64,000 bases of DNA, from NCBI GenBank assembly GCA_016218915.1, contig JACRCQ010000022.1, positions 186,001 to 250,000 on the forward strand, in the 5' to 3' direction. How positions within the stretch are numbered: the first letter of the stretch is position 1; each line of letters starts with the position of its first letter. Of this stretch, positions 18,343 to 27,894 are shown piece by piece. Origin of the DNA: Deltaproteobacteria bacterium. Lineage in GTDB: Bacteria; Myxococcota_A; Polyangia; Polyangiales; Polyangiaceae. A model generated the notes under the pieces. It did no database searches. It had not been told where the DNA came from and was given only the letters and a program-made list of their open reading frames with translations. The translations under genes were made by a program, and so were the position numbers.

Positions 18343-18738
18343 TCATGGTCGCGCCCGACCTCGCCACCAAGGTTGTCGCAGCGGGCCCACGTAGACGCGC
18401 GGGCCACCAAACTGGTCCGCCGTGATATCCACGATTCCGTCACCTCCGAGCGACAAGAACGTGTGATTGACCCCGCCGTACCGACCGCGCGCCGCAGTCC
18501 CGGCCCCGAGCACGTGCGCGAGGTACACTGAGCACAGACCGCAGTTCAGCCGCGGGAACAGCTGACCGGCACGTTCGACAAAGCCGTCGATGTCCGGGAT
18601 CGGGCAGTAGGCCATGTACAGACGAGCCAGCAGATCCCTGGATACGGCACGGCGCTCAAACTCGCTCCGCACATCTCTCACCTTGGCAACAATCTGGTCG
18701 AGTGCCGAAGCCTGCTCGATGGACGGCAAAGCAACCAC
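18343..18738 (-). CDS. Predicted papain/transglutaminase-like cysteine hydrolase
   Basis: 131 residues from a GTG with GGGAAG upstream. A cysteine motif (LNCGLCSVYLAHVLG, about residues 63-77), a histidine (GVNHTFLSLG) and an aspartate (IVDITADQFGG) occur in the order and spacing of a Cys-His-Asp triad in papain/transglutaminase-fold enzymes. The N-terminal 60 residues are helical and charged. There is no signal peptide, so it should act in the cytoplasm or be delivered by a dedicated system. Substrate is unknown; amidase, deamidase and peptidase are all possible. A four-helix membrane protein gene follows. Confidence 0.65.
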   Translation of the reverse strand: MVALPSIEQASALDQIVAKVRDVRSEFERRAVSRDLLARLYMAYCPIPDIDGFVERAGQLFPRLNCGLCSVYLAHVLGAGTAARGRYGGVNHTFLSLGGDGIVDITADQFGGPRVYVGPLRQPWWRGRARP

Positions 18739-18770
18739 GACTTCCCTACGCCTCCCCTGCCCGCCTCTGG

Positions 18771-18798
18771 CCTGTAGCCTGTAGCCTGTAGCCTGTAG
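18771..18798. repeat. Heptamer tandem repeat (CCTGTAG)4
   Basis: Four exact copies of CCTGTAG, followed by degenerate copies up to about 18822. It lies in the 100-base gap between two minus-strand genes, upstream of the cysteine-hydrolase start. Read on the minus strand the unit is CTACAGG, one base different from the CTTCAGG unit of the 45.3 kb array. Confidence 0.85.
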
Positions 18799-18838
18799 CC
18801 TGAACCTCGTAGCCTATGGCCTGCCCCCCATCGTCCTC

Positions 18839-20242
18839 TCAATCCAACGTTCGCCCCACTCCCAGCGTTGCCCAGAACTGGAGCGGAACGTCGAACGTGA
18901 TCGTAGTCCCTCCGCCTGCCCGGATCCCAACGTCCCATTGCTGCCGATCACCCAGCAACATCCCTGCATCTGCCAAGCCGTGCCCGAACAGGAACGTCCC
19001 TGTCGTGGTCTTGGTGTGCGCGTCCGTCGCGAGCACTGCGATGTCGTCCGGGCTGGTCGTCACCTCCGCTGTCGCCAGCAGGATATGCCCCCCAAGCCCT
19101 GCTCCTGCGTAGAATGCACCGGCACCTGGACGCCAACGGAACGTGACTTCGCCGGATGGAGTGATCAGCCGCAGCGAGGTGCTCTTGCCCCCGTATCGTT
19201 CGTAGGTGGAGGGCAGCCAGGCGAACCCCATGCCCACGCGCGCCTGGAAGTCGACGTTACGCTCCAAGGCGTAGCGCAGGCCGATCCAGCCGGACACCGA
19301 AGGTCCGACCTTGCCGTCGAACTTGCTCGTGCCGCCCACGAACGGGTCATCGAGCTTGAGCTGGCCTGCTCCCACAGCGCCGCCCATCGCGTACATGAGA
19401 AACCGGGTCGAGGGCAATGCGTCGCGCGCACCATCGGCAGGGGGCTTGTCTGACCCCGGAGCCTCGCGCACCGGGCTCCCGGCTGACGACGTGCCTTGCG
19501 CCGTGCCCGGATGGTCCGAACCTCCTGAAGCAGAAGGCAGCGCAGCGAGGAACAGCTGGATGGGCGTGCTGCAGTGCTCAGGCGCGGCCGCGGACTTCGT
19601 TGTGCAGGCATCCGGGTCTCCACCGGCGCGAAGCACGTTCTGCGAAGTCTTGTGCACGGCGCCCGCTCCCACTCCGAGCACCGATGCGCCTCCGCCCGTC
19701 TCCCCAGATGCGCCCGTCGACATCTTGAAAGCGCCGACCGCATATCCTGAGATCACATGCGACGCTCGGGCACAATCGCCGGACAGCTCGGCCTTGGAGG
19801 GATCGAAGTCATCGGCATCGTACTGCCCGACAACCGCGTACGATAGCGTGAGGGCCCCGGCGCGCTTGAGCGCCCCCTCCAGCGTGGCTGCGCCCAGCGG
19901 CAGGCGTGCGTACAGCTCGTCCTCGTTGGAGACCGTGAAGCCATCTGTGGCAAGGCTGGTTCGCGTGAATCGATAGTGTCCCTTGGCCTGACACCGATCG
20001 AGCACACGCATCTCGCAGCCGGAGTAGCTGACCACGATCAGGCCATTGGCTGCACGGCTTTCCAGCCGGGATCGCTCGGTCGCCGGCCACTCGGTGACCA
20101 GGGGTCGCTCCTGGGAAGCACGGACGCTGCAACGGGCGACCTGGCCCGCGTCAGGGTTGCGGGGCGGCGCAGTCGACACCGAAGCCGCGCAAGCAGGCAG
20201 CGGCCCGCAGCACAGGAGCATCGTTCGCAAAGCAGTCCGCAT
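18839..20242 (-). CDS. Exported protein with C-terminal outer-membrane beta-barrel-like domain
   Basis: 467 residues. The start at 20242 (MRTALRTMLLCCGPLPACAAS) gives a short signal peptide with a Cys, but the lipobox (LPAC) is poor; a GTG two codons earlier is an alternative. Upstream of this the frame runs into a different gene and is not used. The first half is a mixed soluble domain with several Cys (SGCEMRVLDRC) and a hydrophobic loop GASVLGVGAGAVHK. The last about 190 residues alternate in the way of a small beta-barrel (VGPSVSGWIGLRYALERNV, ARVGMGFAWLPSTYERYG, GAFYAGAGLGGHILL) and end near VPLQFWATLGVGRTLD. Function unknown. Confidence 0.65.
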   Translation of the reverse strand: MRTALRTMLLCCGPLPACAASVSTAPPRNPDAGQVARCSVRASQERPLVTEWPATERSRLESRAANGLIVVSYSGCEMRVLDRCQAKGHYRFTRTSLATDGFTVSNEDELYARLPLGAATLEGALKRAGALTLSYAVVGQYDADDFDPSKAELSGDCARASHVISGYAVGAFKMSTGASGETGGGASVLGVGAGAVHKTSQNVLRAGGDPDACTTKSAAAPEHCSTPIQLFLAALPSASGGSDHPGTAQGTSSAGSPVREAPGSDKPPADGARDALPSTRFLMYAMGGAVGAGQLKLDDPFVGGTSKFDGKVGPSVSGWIGLRYALERNVDFQARVGMGFAWLPSTYERYGGKSTSLRLITPSGEVTFRWRPGAGAFYAGAGLGGHILLATAEVTTSPDDIAVLATDAHTKTTTGTFLFGHGLADAGMLLGDRQQWDVGIRAGGGTTITFDVPLQFWATLGVGRTLD

Positions 20243-20298
20243 CGACACGGCTATCGCACACCTCCGCGGACGCGAGGGGACAAATGTTCGGGCGGAGC

Positions 20299-20688
20299 TC
20301 ACGGCAGCACAGAGTTGAGCGACCCGGGCTCGATGCTGAATCCGCTTCCCCCATAGTTCACGAGCAGAGTGCTCCCCAGGTGCGAAATCACCAGAATCGG
20401 GAACTCCCCTTGTCCTCGCTGGCGAGCCAGCCATTGCCGCGTGACCTCGTCCTGCGCCAGCGCTGTGCCCAGAACCGAGCGCGGCACGCCGAAGACAGCG
20501 CGCTGGTTCCATCCCAGCCCGTCGAGCGCCGGCACGGACCGCCCTGTGGGCTCGAAGGCCACGACCGGGACCTCTCCGCGCGAGAGGATTGCAGCGATCT
20601 CCTCGACGTACGGCTTGATGCCGTCGTTGACGAGCCGGCCCATGTACCAATCGGCTTTCTCTGCGGTCCCTTCGCTCTCCTCGGTCAT
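20299..20688 (-). CDS. Small conserved-looking cytoplasmic protein downstream of HEAT-kinase
   Basis: 129 residues, no signal or TM. The ATG at 20688 was chosen because GGGGAG lies 5-6 bases before it; the frame is open beyond but then overlaps the kinase gene. The sequence is acidic at the N-terminus and beta-rich later (VPVVAFEPTGRSVPAL, FPILVISHLGSTLLVNYGG). No family recognised. It starts 19 bases after the stop of the HEAT-kinase gene and is probably co-translated with it, so it may be a substrate, regulator or adaptor of that kinase. Confidence 0.65.
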   Translation of the reverse strand: MTEESEGTAEKADWYMGRLVNDGIKPYVEEIAAILSRGEVPVVAFEPTGRSVPALDGLGWNQRAVFGVPRSVLGTALAQDEVTRQWLARQRGQGEFPILVISHLGSTLLVNYGGSGFSIEPGSLNSVLP

Positions 20689-20707
20689 GGTCTCCCCGCG
20701 TTCGACG

Positions 20708-23700
20708 TCACAAGGTTGCGACGAAGCCGCGCCCGAATTCCATCGGCTGCGGCCGGTCCTTCGGATTGTGCGCAGTGGCTTCGCGCATGAGCTTGACCAG
20801 GGCGGCGGGATAGCTGCGGAAGCGCTCCGCGTCTTCCATGGGGTCGCGCTGCATGTGAGCCAGCACGCGATCGCGCAGCGATTCGATGTCATCGAAGAAC
20901 GACTTGCCGGTCGTTACGTTGTAGATCGTCCCTGCCAGCGCATACACGTCGGCGCGGCCATCGAGCTCCACCGGATCCAGCACCTGCTCCGGCGCAATGT
21001 ACCCCGGCGTCCCTGCAACGAAGCGTCCACACGCATCCGCCGGTACGCGCGAGGCTCGCACCATGCCGAAGTCGATGACCACCGTGGACAGAGGCTGTGC
21101 AAGCGCCGGGTCTCTGTGCTTGGCGCCGTCGAACTTCTCTCCGCCTGCGAGTGGAAGGCGCAGCCAGAGGTTCGCCGGCTTGATATCGCGGTGCACCAGA
21201 CCAGCGCTGTGCAGCGCGGCAAGCCCCGCACAGGACTCGAGAACCACGGACCGCAGCTCGAACAACGACATCAGGCGCGCATACGAGTAGTGCCTCAGAT
21301 CAGCGCCAATCAAGTACTCCAGGACCAGGAAGGGCACGTCGTTCGACACACCGCGATCGATGATGTTGGCGACATTGGGATGGTACAGCCCTGCGAGCGC
21401 CTTGGCCTCCTCCACGAACGACGCAAGGATTCCGGCACGCTCGACCTCGTTGGCGCTCTTGAGCGCATCGGCCTTGGGGATCTTGAGCACGAACAGACGA
21501 TCTGCGCCAGGCTTTCTCACGAGCCAGACCGTACCGATCCCGCCTTCACCGAGAGGCTTGATCAGCTCGTAGCCCTCGATGACCCGCGGCTCTTCCTTCT
21601 TGGGAGCAGGTGGCGGAGGGGGCGTGCGACGCACGGCGCCGCGCACGCTCGATTCCACGAGCGCCGAGGTGATCGGCCCGAGGGACGAGAACCAGACTTC
21701 GAGCATGGAAAGCTCGCGCGCACGTATCGCGCGCGCGATCTGACCTGCAATCCGGGGCGCGTTCTCGGTCATGTTCCGCGACAGGCTGTCATCTGCGACT
21801 GCAGCATTGGCTGGGTGAAGCCCCTTGACCGGGTTTGCCAACGCGAAGCGCAACCGCTCGGCTGCGAGCACCAGCTCCACACACGATGGTTCGAGCTCCG
21901 GCTTGGTGCCAGCCATGCCCGCGAACCTTCCGAGCGCATGCGACAGCCCGAGGAGCGCACTGGACAGCTCGGTATCATCGGCGTGAAGCGCTGCCAGCGC
22001 CTCGCCCACGGCCTTGCCCCATTGACCATCGGCAGCCCCGGACGCCACTGCGTTACGAATCGTATTTGCGAGATCGCAGCAGGTTTCCAGGGCGCCTGCG
22101 TCGATCATCGGCAGCGCAGTGGCAAGCTGCAGCAGGAGCGCCGGACGATCGATCACCAGCGCCCACCAGGCTGCGAAGGGGCCGAGCCATCGGACGTCGT
22201 CGACCTCGCCGAGCGCTGCGCCGCGCGTCGTGTCGACCAGACGCCAGAACAGCGCGCTGAGGGCATTGCGAAGCGGAGCAGGAAGCTCACGGGAGCCATC
22301 GGCCAATCCCTCCAGCTTGCGCAGCCACAGGCACGTATCATGGGCCGTGGGACCGCGCCCTGGCCCGACCTCCAGCTCTCCACCGCACGCGTCGAGCGCA
22401 TAGCCGCCCAGCCGCAGCGCCATCACCTCCAGGGCGAGCTCGACCTGGGGCTCGTCGCTCTTGGCGGCCCGGCGCTCCTTGACGATGTCGAGCATCTCAG
22501 CGGGCGCGCGGGCGACGGTCCGCCAGGTCTCCTCCAGATTGGGCTCAGCGACCGGATCGCCGGTGGGACGCGTGGTCAGCTGCGGCCCCCACAGACGAAG
22601 CGCGAGTGATCGCGCACAACCTTCGAAGGCATTGAAGGCTGCGGCGCGATGGCGCAGCGTTCCTGCCCCGAGCACGATGCGCCTCGCTTCCTGGAACGTC
22701 GGAGCAAGCGCTTCAGCGAATCGGGCCGCCCGCGCGTCCGCTTCCTCGTCGTCGTATTGCGCTGCCAGACGCATGAGATTCTCGAGCCCGAGCTCGAGGT
22801 CGAGCGGATCGCGTTCCGCTCCGTCGATCGGATCGGTAATCGCGATGACCTCGAGCCAACGACGCCATTCGTCGAGCTCACGGGTCTGCGCGCGACGGGC
22901 GATCTCGCGTAGCTGCCGGAAGGGGGCCTCGATTGCGTGAGGAGGCGAGCCACGACGCCACAGCGTGCCGAGCCCGCGCGCCAGCGCTCGCGCAGCCACG
23001 GAGCCGCCCTCGCCGGCGAGGATGCGTGTAGCGATTCGGTCCCACAGCTCGCGGCGCTCGAAGAAGAGATAGGGCGTTGCGGCTGCGGCTGCGGCGAGCG
23101 CAGTCGGCTCCCGGTCCGGTGCATCGAGCACGGCGATGAGCTCGCCGCCCAGGAACTTGAGGCGATCGCCCGGGAGGGAAGCGAATGCGGTCATGGCCCG
23201 CTGGCGCAGCAGAGGCGACTCTGTGCGCATCCAGTCCAGGAGCATGCCTTCGAGCTGGGGCACCACGCCGGTGAGCAGACCAAGGGCGCGAGCCGCGTGG
23301 ATCCACACCAGCGGCTCTGGATGGAGCAGCAGCGGCTGCAGCACCTGAAGCGTGCGACCCACGCGCTCAGGATCGGTCGTCGCAGGCATCCCGCGCGCGC
23401 AGATCTCGATGCATCGCGCTGCCAGAACCCGTCCACGCAACGACCCGCGCGCCGGCCCTCCCACCAGCGTCTCGAAGGTCTCATGCGAGCCCCACAACCA
23501 GGCACCGAGCTCAGGCACCTGCAGCGCGCTCGCACCTGCTTCCCAGATCAGGATCTCCATGCGGGCGCGCGCAGAGGCGTTCTCCGGGCGCGCAAGGACG
23601 TCGCCCCGACCCATCAACGGTGCGCAGTTGAGGGCGTCGAGCATCGGTCCTTCCACGATGCGGACCAGGCACGTGGACACCACCCGATCCAGCAGATCGC

Positions 23701-24016
23701 GATGGGTCGCTCCAGCGGCCAGCAGCTTGGACAAGCGCGCATCGCGCCGACCGGCATTCGCCTCGCACCACAGGAAGACGATCTCCCCTCTGGGCTCGCC
23801 GAACAGCGCACCGAGGTCTGCGGTGCCCACGGAAGAGCGGCTCAAGGCGGGGAATGCGCGATCCACGACGTCGGCCGCGGCGCAGGCTTCCGCGGACAGG
23901 GCCTCGTTGGACTCGCCGGCACGCCAGCGCAGGAAGAGCGCATCGCTGCAGACCGGGGCGCTCGCGAGCGTCGAGGTCAACGTGTCGATCGCGGATTGGA
24001 CTTGTTCGGGGATCAT
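20708..24016 (-). CDS. Large HEAT-like repeat protein with C-terminal Ser/Thr kinase domain
   Basis: 1102 residues. Residues about 1-780 are Ala/Leu-rich helical pairs resembling HEAT/ARM repeats (for example GRTLQVLQPLLLHPEPLVW and LLRQRAMTAFASL). The kinase domain occupies about 813-1102: Gly loop LGEGGIGTVW, the lysine in FVLKIPK, HRDIKPANLW, DFGMVRA and the GTPGYIAPE activation segment, all apparently intact. There is no TM helix. Kinase domains of this kind are usually N-terminal, so the inverted layout suggests a cytoplasmic scaffold kinase. ATG at 24016 chosen; the open frame upstream is low quality and overlaps the intergenic region. Confidence 0.88.
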   Translation of the reverse strand: MIPEQVQSAIDTLTSTLASAPVCSDALFLRWRAGESNEALSAEACAAADVVDRAFPALSRSSVGTADLGALFGEPRGEIVFLWCEANAGRRDARLSKLLAAGATHRDLLDRVVSTCLVRIVEGPMLDALNCAPLMGRGDVLARPENASARARMEILIWEAGASALQVPELGAWLWGSHETFETLVGGPARGSLRGRVLAARCIEICARGMPATTDPERVGRTLQVLQPLLLHPEPLVWIHAARALGLLTGVVPQLEGMLLDWMRTESPLLRQRAMTAFASLPGDRLKFLGGELIAVLDAPDREPTALAAAAAATPYLFFERRELWDRIATRILAGEGGSVAARALARGLGTLWRRGSPPHAIEAPFRQLREIARRAQTRELDEWRRWLEVIAITDPIDGAERDPLDLELGLENLMRLAAQYDDEEADARAARFAEALAPTFQEARRIVLGAGTLRHRAAAFNAFEGCARSLALRLWGPQLTTRPTGDPVAEPNLEETWRTVARAPAEMLDIVKERRAAKSDEPQVELALEVMALRLGGYALDACGGELEVGPGRGPTAHDTCLWLRKLEGLADGSRELPAPLRNALSALFWRLVDTTRGAALGEVDDVRWLGPFAAWWALVIDRPALLLQLATALPMIDAGALETCCDLANTIRNAVASGAADGQWGKAVGEALAALHADDTELSSALLGLSHALGRFAGMAGTKPELEPSCVELVLAAERLRFALANPVKGLHPANAAVADDSLSRNMTENAPRIAGQIARAIRARELSMLEVWFSSLGPITSALVESSVRGAVRRTPPPPPAPKKEEPRVIEGYELIKPLGEGGIGTVWLVRKPGADRLFVLKIPKADALKSANEVERAGILASFVEEAKALAGLYHPNVANIIDRGVSNDVPFLVLEYLIGADLRHYSYARLMSLFELRSVVLESCAGLAALHSAGLVHRDIKPANLWLRLPLAGGEKFDGAKHRDPALAQPLSTVVIDFGMVRASRVPADACGRFVAGTPGYIAPEQVLDPVELDGRADVYALAGTIYNVTTGKSFFDDIESLRDRVLAHMQRDPMEDAERFRSYPAALVKLMREATAHNPKDRPQPMEFGRGFVATL

Positions 24017-24078
24017 GGATCGAGGGCAATCGTACACCGCGGAGCCAGCGGATTGGGAAGGGATTGAGCCGGCTCGAC

Positions 24079-26475
24079 CTAACGGTTCATCGGCACGGGT
24101 TTGCGTCCATGCGGCGCCCACATGAACGGAAGCTCTCGCGTGTGTGGCGCCGTCTGGAACGAGGATACCCACGCAGGTCGAACGGGAGGCTGCTTGTCCA
24201 GGGCCTTCTCCCAAAGCTCGTCGGTCATCCGCTCCGCTGAGCGCACCTTGAACTCGTAGTACGAGTACGTCGGGCCGACGTAGACCGCCCGATCGTCGCC
24301 GTTGTCCACCGCGACGACCAGGAAGCTCGCACCGCCAACTCCTGCCTCGAGAACAAGGTCGTTGTGCGGATCGGTGTGTACATCGGCGATCACCGGACGG
24401 TAGGCGGCCGGGTCGGAGTCGAAGAAGAGCGATGGATACCAGCCGGAATACTCGGGCGCGCCACATCCGAGGGTGGGCACTGCTATCAGCTGCTTGAAGA
24501 AAGCCTCATCCTTGGCGTCAAAGGGCTCGCCTCGAAGCTCCTTGTCTGCCAGGGCTTCGAGCTGCCCGGCCACCTGCGCCAATCGATCGAACACTCCGAC
24601 GAACAACGTGCTCATGGCTCGAAGATGTCCGCGCTCCCTGTCAGGGCCGGTCTGCGCCCAATCCGGTTTGCGAAAGAGCGCAGAAGCACGCGACGCCACC
24701 TCCTTGATCCGGGCGAAGAACGCAGGATACGGCTCTACGTAGCCGGCAGGATACGAGCAGGCGATTCGCCCGTAGGATTGCTTGGCGTAGAGCATCGTGT
24801 CGTGCCGAAGCTCGGCCCATGACCCGAGCTGCGTCTGGAGCTGCTTGTGCTGCCATGCGCGGGACTGCATCGCACGAGGGAAGCGCTTTTCAGCAGCCGG
24901 GAGATCGTCGAGCAGCCGCAGCGAATCGAGCCAGCCACCGTACAGGCTCTGGCTCCACCTTCCCACGTCATAGGATTCCACAACCTCGCGCGACGCAAGC
25001 AGGTTCGGCTCATAGTGAAACGCCTTCAGCTCGCTCTCGAGCAGCGCAACCGCTTCGTCGTTGCCAAGCGCAGCCATCACGTCCAGCCCGCTGGGCATGA
25101 AGCGTTTCTGCTTCTCGCCCCGAAACACGATCGAATCGTAGACAACGTGCGAAAGCACGAAGCTGTCGAGCACGAAGCGTTGGCCGAACATCTGGAGCTG
25201 CGCGGGGATCTCCACGGGCCGGGAAGACGCGGAGTCCGAGAGGAGCGCCTGCGAATGGATTCGCTGCGCGCCCGCGCGGCTGGACGACACCAAAGCCGCA
25301 AAACGCTTCCGACCCTCAGGACTCGCCAGGTCCGCAAGCGTTCGCACGCCGCATCGCTCCAGCAACGTAAGCGTATCCGGCACGGTGAGCTCGTCCGAGG
25401 GTCCGATCATGAACGAGAGGAAGGCGCGAATCGATTCGAGATGGCCCACCCCCCCCGAATCGCGCAGAAGCGAAGCGAGCACGGCTGCGTCGAGCCGCTC
25501 CCGATCGACGTCGACCTGGAGCCCCGACTGCCGATCAGGTGGCGAGAGCACCCAGCCGAGATCTGCGCGCCCAAGCCACATCATCGCTCGGAAGTACTGC
25601 TGCAGCCCGGGCGTCTTCGTGTAGTGCCCCCGCGGGCGGAATTGCGACCAATCGATGGCAGGTCTCCGCCCGCCCCACAGAGTCTCGTCCCGTGACAGCT
25701 GCTGCACGGCGATCTTGCGCAGCAGAGCGGAGGTCTCCTGATCCTCGCCGGTCATCGAGGGAATCCGCAGCGGTCCTGGGGTCCCCGGATCGGCCTTCAG
25801 CAGATTGCGTGCGACGGTCAGATAGACATCCACGTCGCGCAGGCTGCGGAGCAGGGCGGGATCCCGGGTGGTCGGGGTTCGCTTGCCGAGCTCGCCGTGG
25901 GCAGCGGCCAGGACGTCTTCGAGCAGCCCGGAGAGGGCCCGCTGCTCGATCATCTCCATGATTCCCGAATAGGTTCGGTGCAGCGCATGGAGGATCGAGT
26001 CCGTGGTGACCAGCACTGGCAGGTCGCGAACGAAGATCGCGTAGTACATGCCGGCCATGCTGTAGCCTTCGGGCTCGTCGCCGGAGTGCCCGCGGCGCGA
26101 GAATCGCTTCGCTGCCCCATGATCCGAAGCAACGAAGCCACGGCGCCGGAATACCGCCTTCTCTTCCTCGGTCAGCTGAAGCGACGAAGCAGCTTCCGGC
26201 CAGTATCGCGCGGTCGTGGGATCGAACCCGAGCTCGACGCTCTCCGGGCGCCGGGAGAGCGACGCCAGCAGGCGGTCCAAGCTCATGTCCGCGTGCTTGG
26301 CGACGTACTGCTCGAAGACCTCGTTCTCAGGTCTCCCTGCGTCGGGACGCGCCGGCGCCGATCCACGACTCGAAGGTGCAGCCATCACCGGTGCGGGCGC
26401 GGCAGCGCTGGGCGGCATGCGAGCTTCGACGCAGCCCAGCGCGATTCCGACTGCAAAAAGGGAGAGGGTCCGCAT
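24079..26475 (-). CDS. DUF3160-type large lipoprotein
   Basis: 798 residues. The signal peptide ends in GIALGC, followed by an Ala/Pro spacer (about 20-50). The body matches the DUF3160 style: YYAIFVRDLPVLVTTDSILHALH near residues 140-165, AMMWLGRADLGW, and a C-terminal VADVHTDPHNDLVLEAGVG with conserved Asp/His residues that might bind metal. It is largely helical. DUF3160 proteins are secreted proteins of unknown function found in Myxococcota and others. It lies 62 bases upstream of the HEAT-kinase gene in the same minus-strand run. Confidence 0.82.
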   Translation of the reverse strand: MRTLSLFAVGIALGCVEARMPPSAAAPAPVMAAPSSRGSAPARPDAGRPENEVFEQYVAKHADMSLDRLLASLSRRPESVELGFDPTTARYWPEAASSLQLTEEEKAVFRRRGFVASDHGAAKRFSRRGHSGDEPEGYSMAGMYYAIFVRDLPVLVTTDSILHALHRTYSGIMEMIEQRALSGLLEDVLAAAHGELGKRTPTTRDPALLRSLRDVDVYLTVARNLLKADPGTPGPLRIPSMTGEDQETSALLRKIAVQQLSRDETLWGGRRPAIDWSQFRPRGHYTKTPGLQQYFRAMMWLGRADLGWVLSPPDRQSGLQVDVDRERLDAAVLASLLRDSGGVGHLESIRAFLSFMIGPSDELTVPDTLTLLERCGVRTLADLASPEGRKRFAALVSSSRAGAQRIHSQALLSDSASSRPVEIPAQLQMFGQRFVLDSFVLSHVVYDSIVFRGEKQKRFMPSGLDVMAALGNDEAVALLESELKAFHYEPNLLASREVVESYDVGRWSQSLYGGWLDSLRLLDDLPAAEKRFPRAMQSRAWQHKQLQTQLGSWAELRHDTMLYAKQSYGRIACSYPAGYVEPYPAFFARIKEVASRASALFRKPDWAQTGPDRERGHLRAMSTLFVGVFDRLAQVAGQLEALADKELRGEPFDAKDEAFFKQLIAVPTLGCGAPEYSGWYPSLFFDSDPAAYRPVIADVHTDPHNDLVLEAGVGGASFLVVAVDNGDDRAVYVGPTYSYYEFKVRSAERMTDELWEKALDKQPPVRPAWVSSFQTAPHTRELPFMWAPHGRKPVPMNR

Positions 26476-26534
26476 CCGAGACCTCCGACGTCACATCAGA
26501 ATCCGGGCGCGCGGTTTCGGTCTTGAAGCAGCTG

Positions 26535-27608
26535 CTACTGGCCAGTGAGGCTCGTGGTGTCGCCGTTGCCCTGGATGACGTTGACCGCGCGCTGAGAGAA
26601 GAACGGCGCCACGGTCTGGGCAAATGCGTCGCTCGGGTGCGAATCTCCCCCGCCGTCCGCGGAGTACTTGTCGAGCAGGAAGTTCCCGCCCTCAGTCTCC
26701 AGCTCGAAGAAGTCCCACACGTAGATGTTGTCTCCGGGCGTGTCCCAGACTGTCTTGACCCAGGTGAAGAACTCCCGTGCCCGCTGCCCTTGCTCGGTAT
26801 TCGAGCTCGATGCCGTGAGAGCCGCTCCGGTCCATACGATGAATCGGTTGTTCGGGAAGCTCAGGAGCTTGGTCTTGATAGCTGCGTACTGAAGCTTGTA
26901 GTTCGCGATGGTCTGGGTGGACGACGTGATATCCGGCGTTCCATCGGCTTCAATGGCGCTGACCGGGAAGCAGTGCTTGAACACGATCACGTTGTACTGT
27001 GAAGTGAAGCTCTCGAGGGTAGGCACGCCTTCCTCCGTGGCCTTGCCCTCGACCCAGAGATGCCAGTAGTCGTAGGGGTAGTTCGCCCACGGATAGGGCG
27101 AGTCGGGATACGCGAGCTCGGTGATGGCATAGCTCGTGGAATGGGCCGTGTTGTAGGCGGTGAACCAGGCGGGCACGCCGCCGCCCCAGACTACCCCTCC
27201 TGTGCTGTGGTGGATGTACAGGACCTTGGTATCGGTTCCCATCGCACCTGCGCTGCCGCCCGCACCGCCTCCAGTGCCACCCGTACCCCCGCCAGCGACT
27301 CCGCCGGTCCCTGCCACACCGCCCGTGCCAGCATCGCCGCCGGTCCCTGCCACTCCGCCCGTGCCAGCATCGCCGCCGGTTCCTGCTGCGCCACCAGCTG
27401 CCCCGCCCTTGCCCGCAGCTCCGGCGGTACCGCCGCCTGTGCCGCCCTTGCCCGCAGCTCCGGCGGTTCCACCGCCGCCCACGCCGCCATCGACCGCGCC
27501 TGAGCCGCCGGTGGCTGGATTCCCCGCTGGCTCGTCTGAGCCGCAAGCACCCAACGACAGCACCGCGACAGCAGCCCCGACCGTCACTACGAGTCCAAAG
27601 GTCTTCAT
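26535..27608 (-). CDS. SGNH-hydrolase-like lipoprotein with Gly-rich linker
   Basis: 357 residues. A strong AGGAGGAGG precedes the ATG at 27608; lipobox LGAC. A linker of Gly, Thr and Ala repeats (about 25-125) leads to a domain that starts KVLYIHHSTGGVVWGGG, has YNVIVFKHCFP and FIVWTGAAL in the middle, and ends with DSHPSDAFAQ. The Ser in the first block and the C-terminal Asp-x-His-Pro pattern resemble SGNH/GDSL esterases, though the first block is HHS rather than GDS. A surface esterase or deacetylase is likely. The 286 bases upstream hold only the hairpin downstream of pnp. Confidence 0.72.
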   Translation of the reverse strand: MKTFGLVVTVGAAVAVLSLGACGSDEPAGNPATGGSGAVDGGVGGGGTAGAAGKGGTGGGTAGAAGKGGAAGGAAGTGGDAGTGGVAGTGGDAGTGGVAGTGGVAGGGTGGTGGGAGGSAGAMGTDTKVLYIHHSTGGVVWGGGVPAWFTAYNTAHSTSYAITELAYPDSPYPWANYPYDYWHLWVEGKATEEGVPTLESFTSQYNVIVFKHCFPVSAIEADGTPDITSSTQTIANYKLQYAAIKTKLLSFPNNRFIVWTGAALTASSSNTEQGQRAREFFTWVKTVWDTPGDNIYVWDFFELETEGGNFLLDKYSADGGGDSHPSDAFAQTVAPFFSQRAVNVIQGNGDTTSLTGQ

Positions 27609-27831
27609 TCGTTTCCTCCTCCTACGCCAGGAAATGGCAAGCCAACTACGAATGATGCAAGACGCTCCTCCTGTTGGCAACAGCTACGTGCGGGGGATTC
27701 CTGGTGCAAGGTCAGCTTCGGCATCCAAGCCGCACGCTGCGGCGGATTGATGTTCGCGCCCTGGCTCAAAGCAATGGCCGCGTCTCAATAGGGTGCGTCC
27801 ACCCGCGATACGGCCTCGCACGCACAAAACT

Positions 27832-27863
27832 CGAACAGGGAACGGACGCCCATTCCCTGTTCG
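27832..27863 (-). terminator. Hairpin downstream of pnp
   Basis: Perfect 11-bp inverted repeat, CGAACAGGGAA at 27832-27842 and TTCCCTGTTCG at 27853-27863, with a 10-base loop. It begins 32 bases after the pnp stop codon in the direction of transcription. No U-run follows, so it is either a non-canonical terminator or a 3'-end protecting stem. Confidence 0.6.
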
Positions 27864-27894
27864 CATTCCTGATGCTAGTTGCCTATTGCCAGTT

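Noticed and set aside
20369..22609. A 746-codon plus-strand open frame opposite the HEAT-kinase gene
   Set aside because: It is antisense to a kinase gene with intact motifs, has no recognisable domain, and long antisense frames are normal in high-GC DNA.
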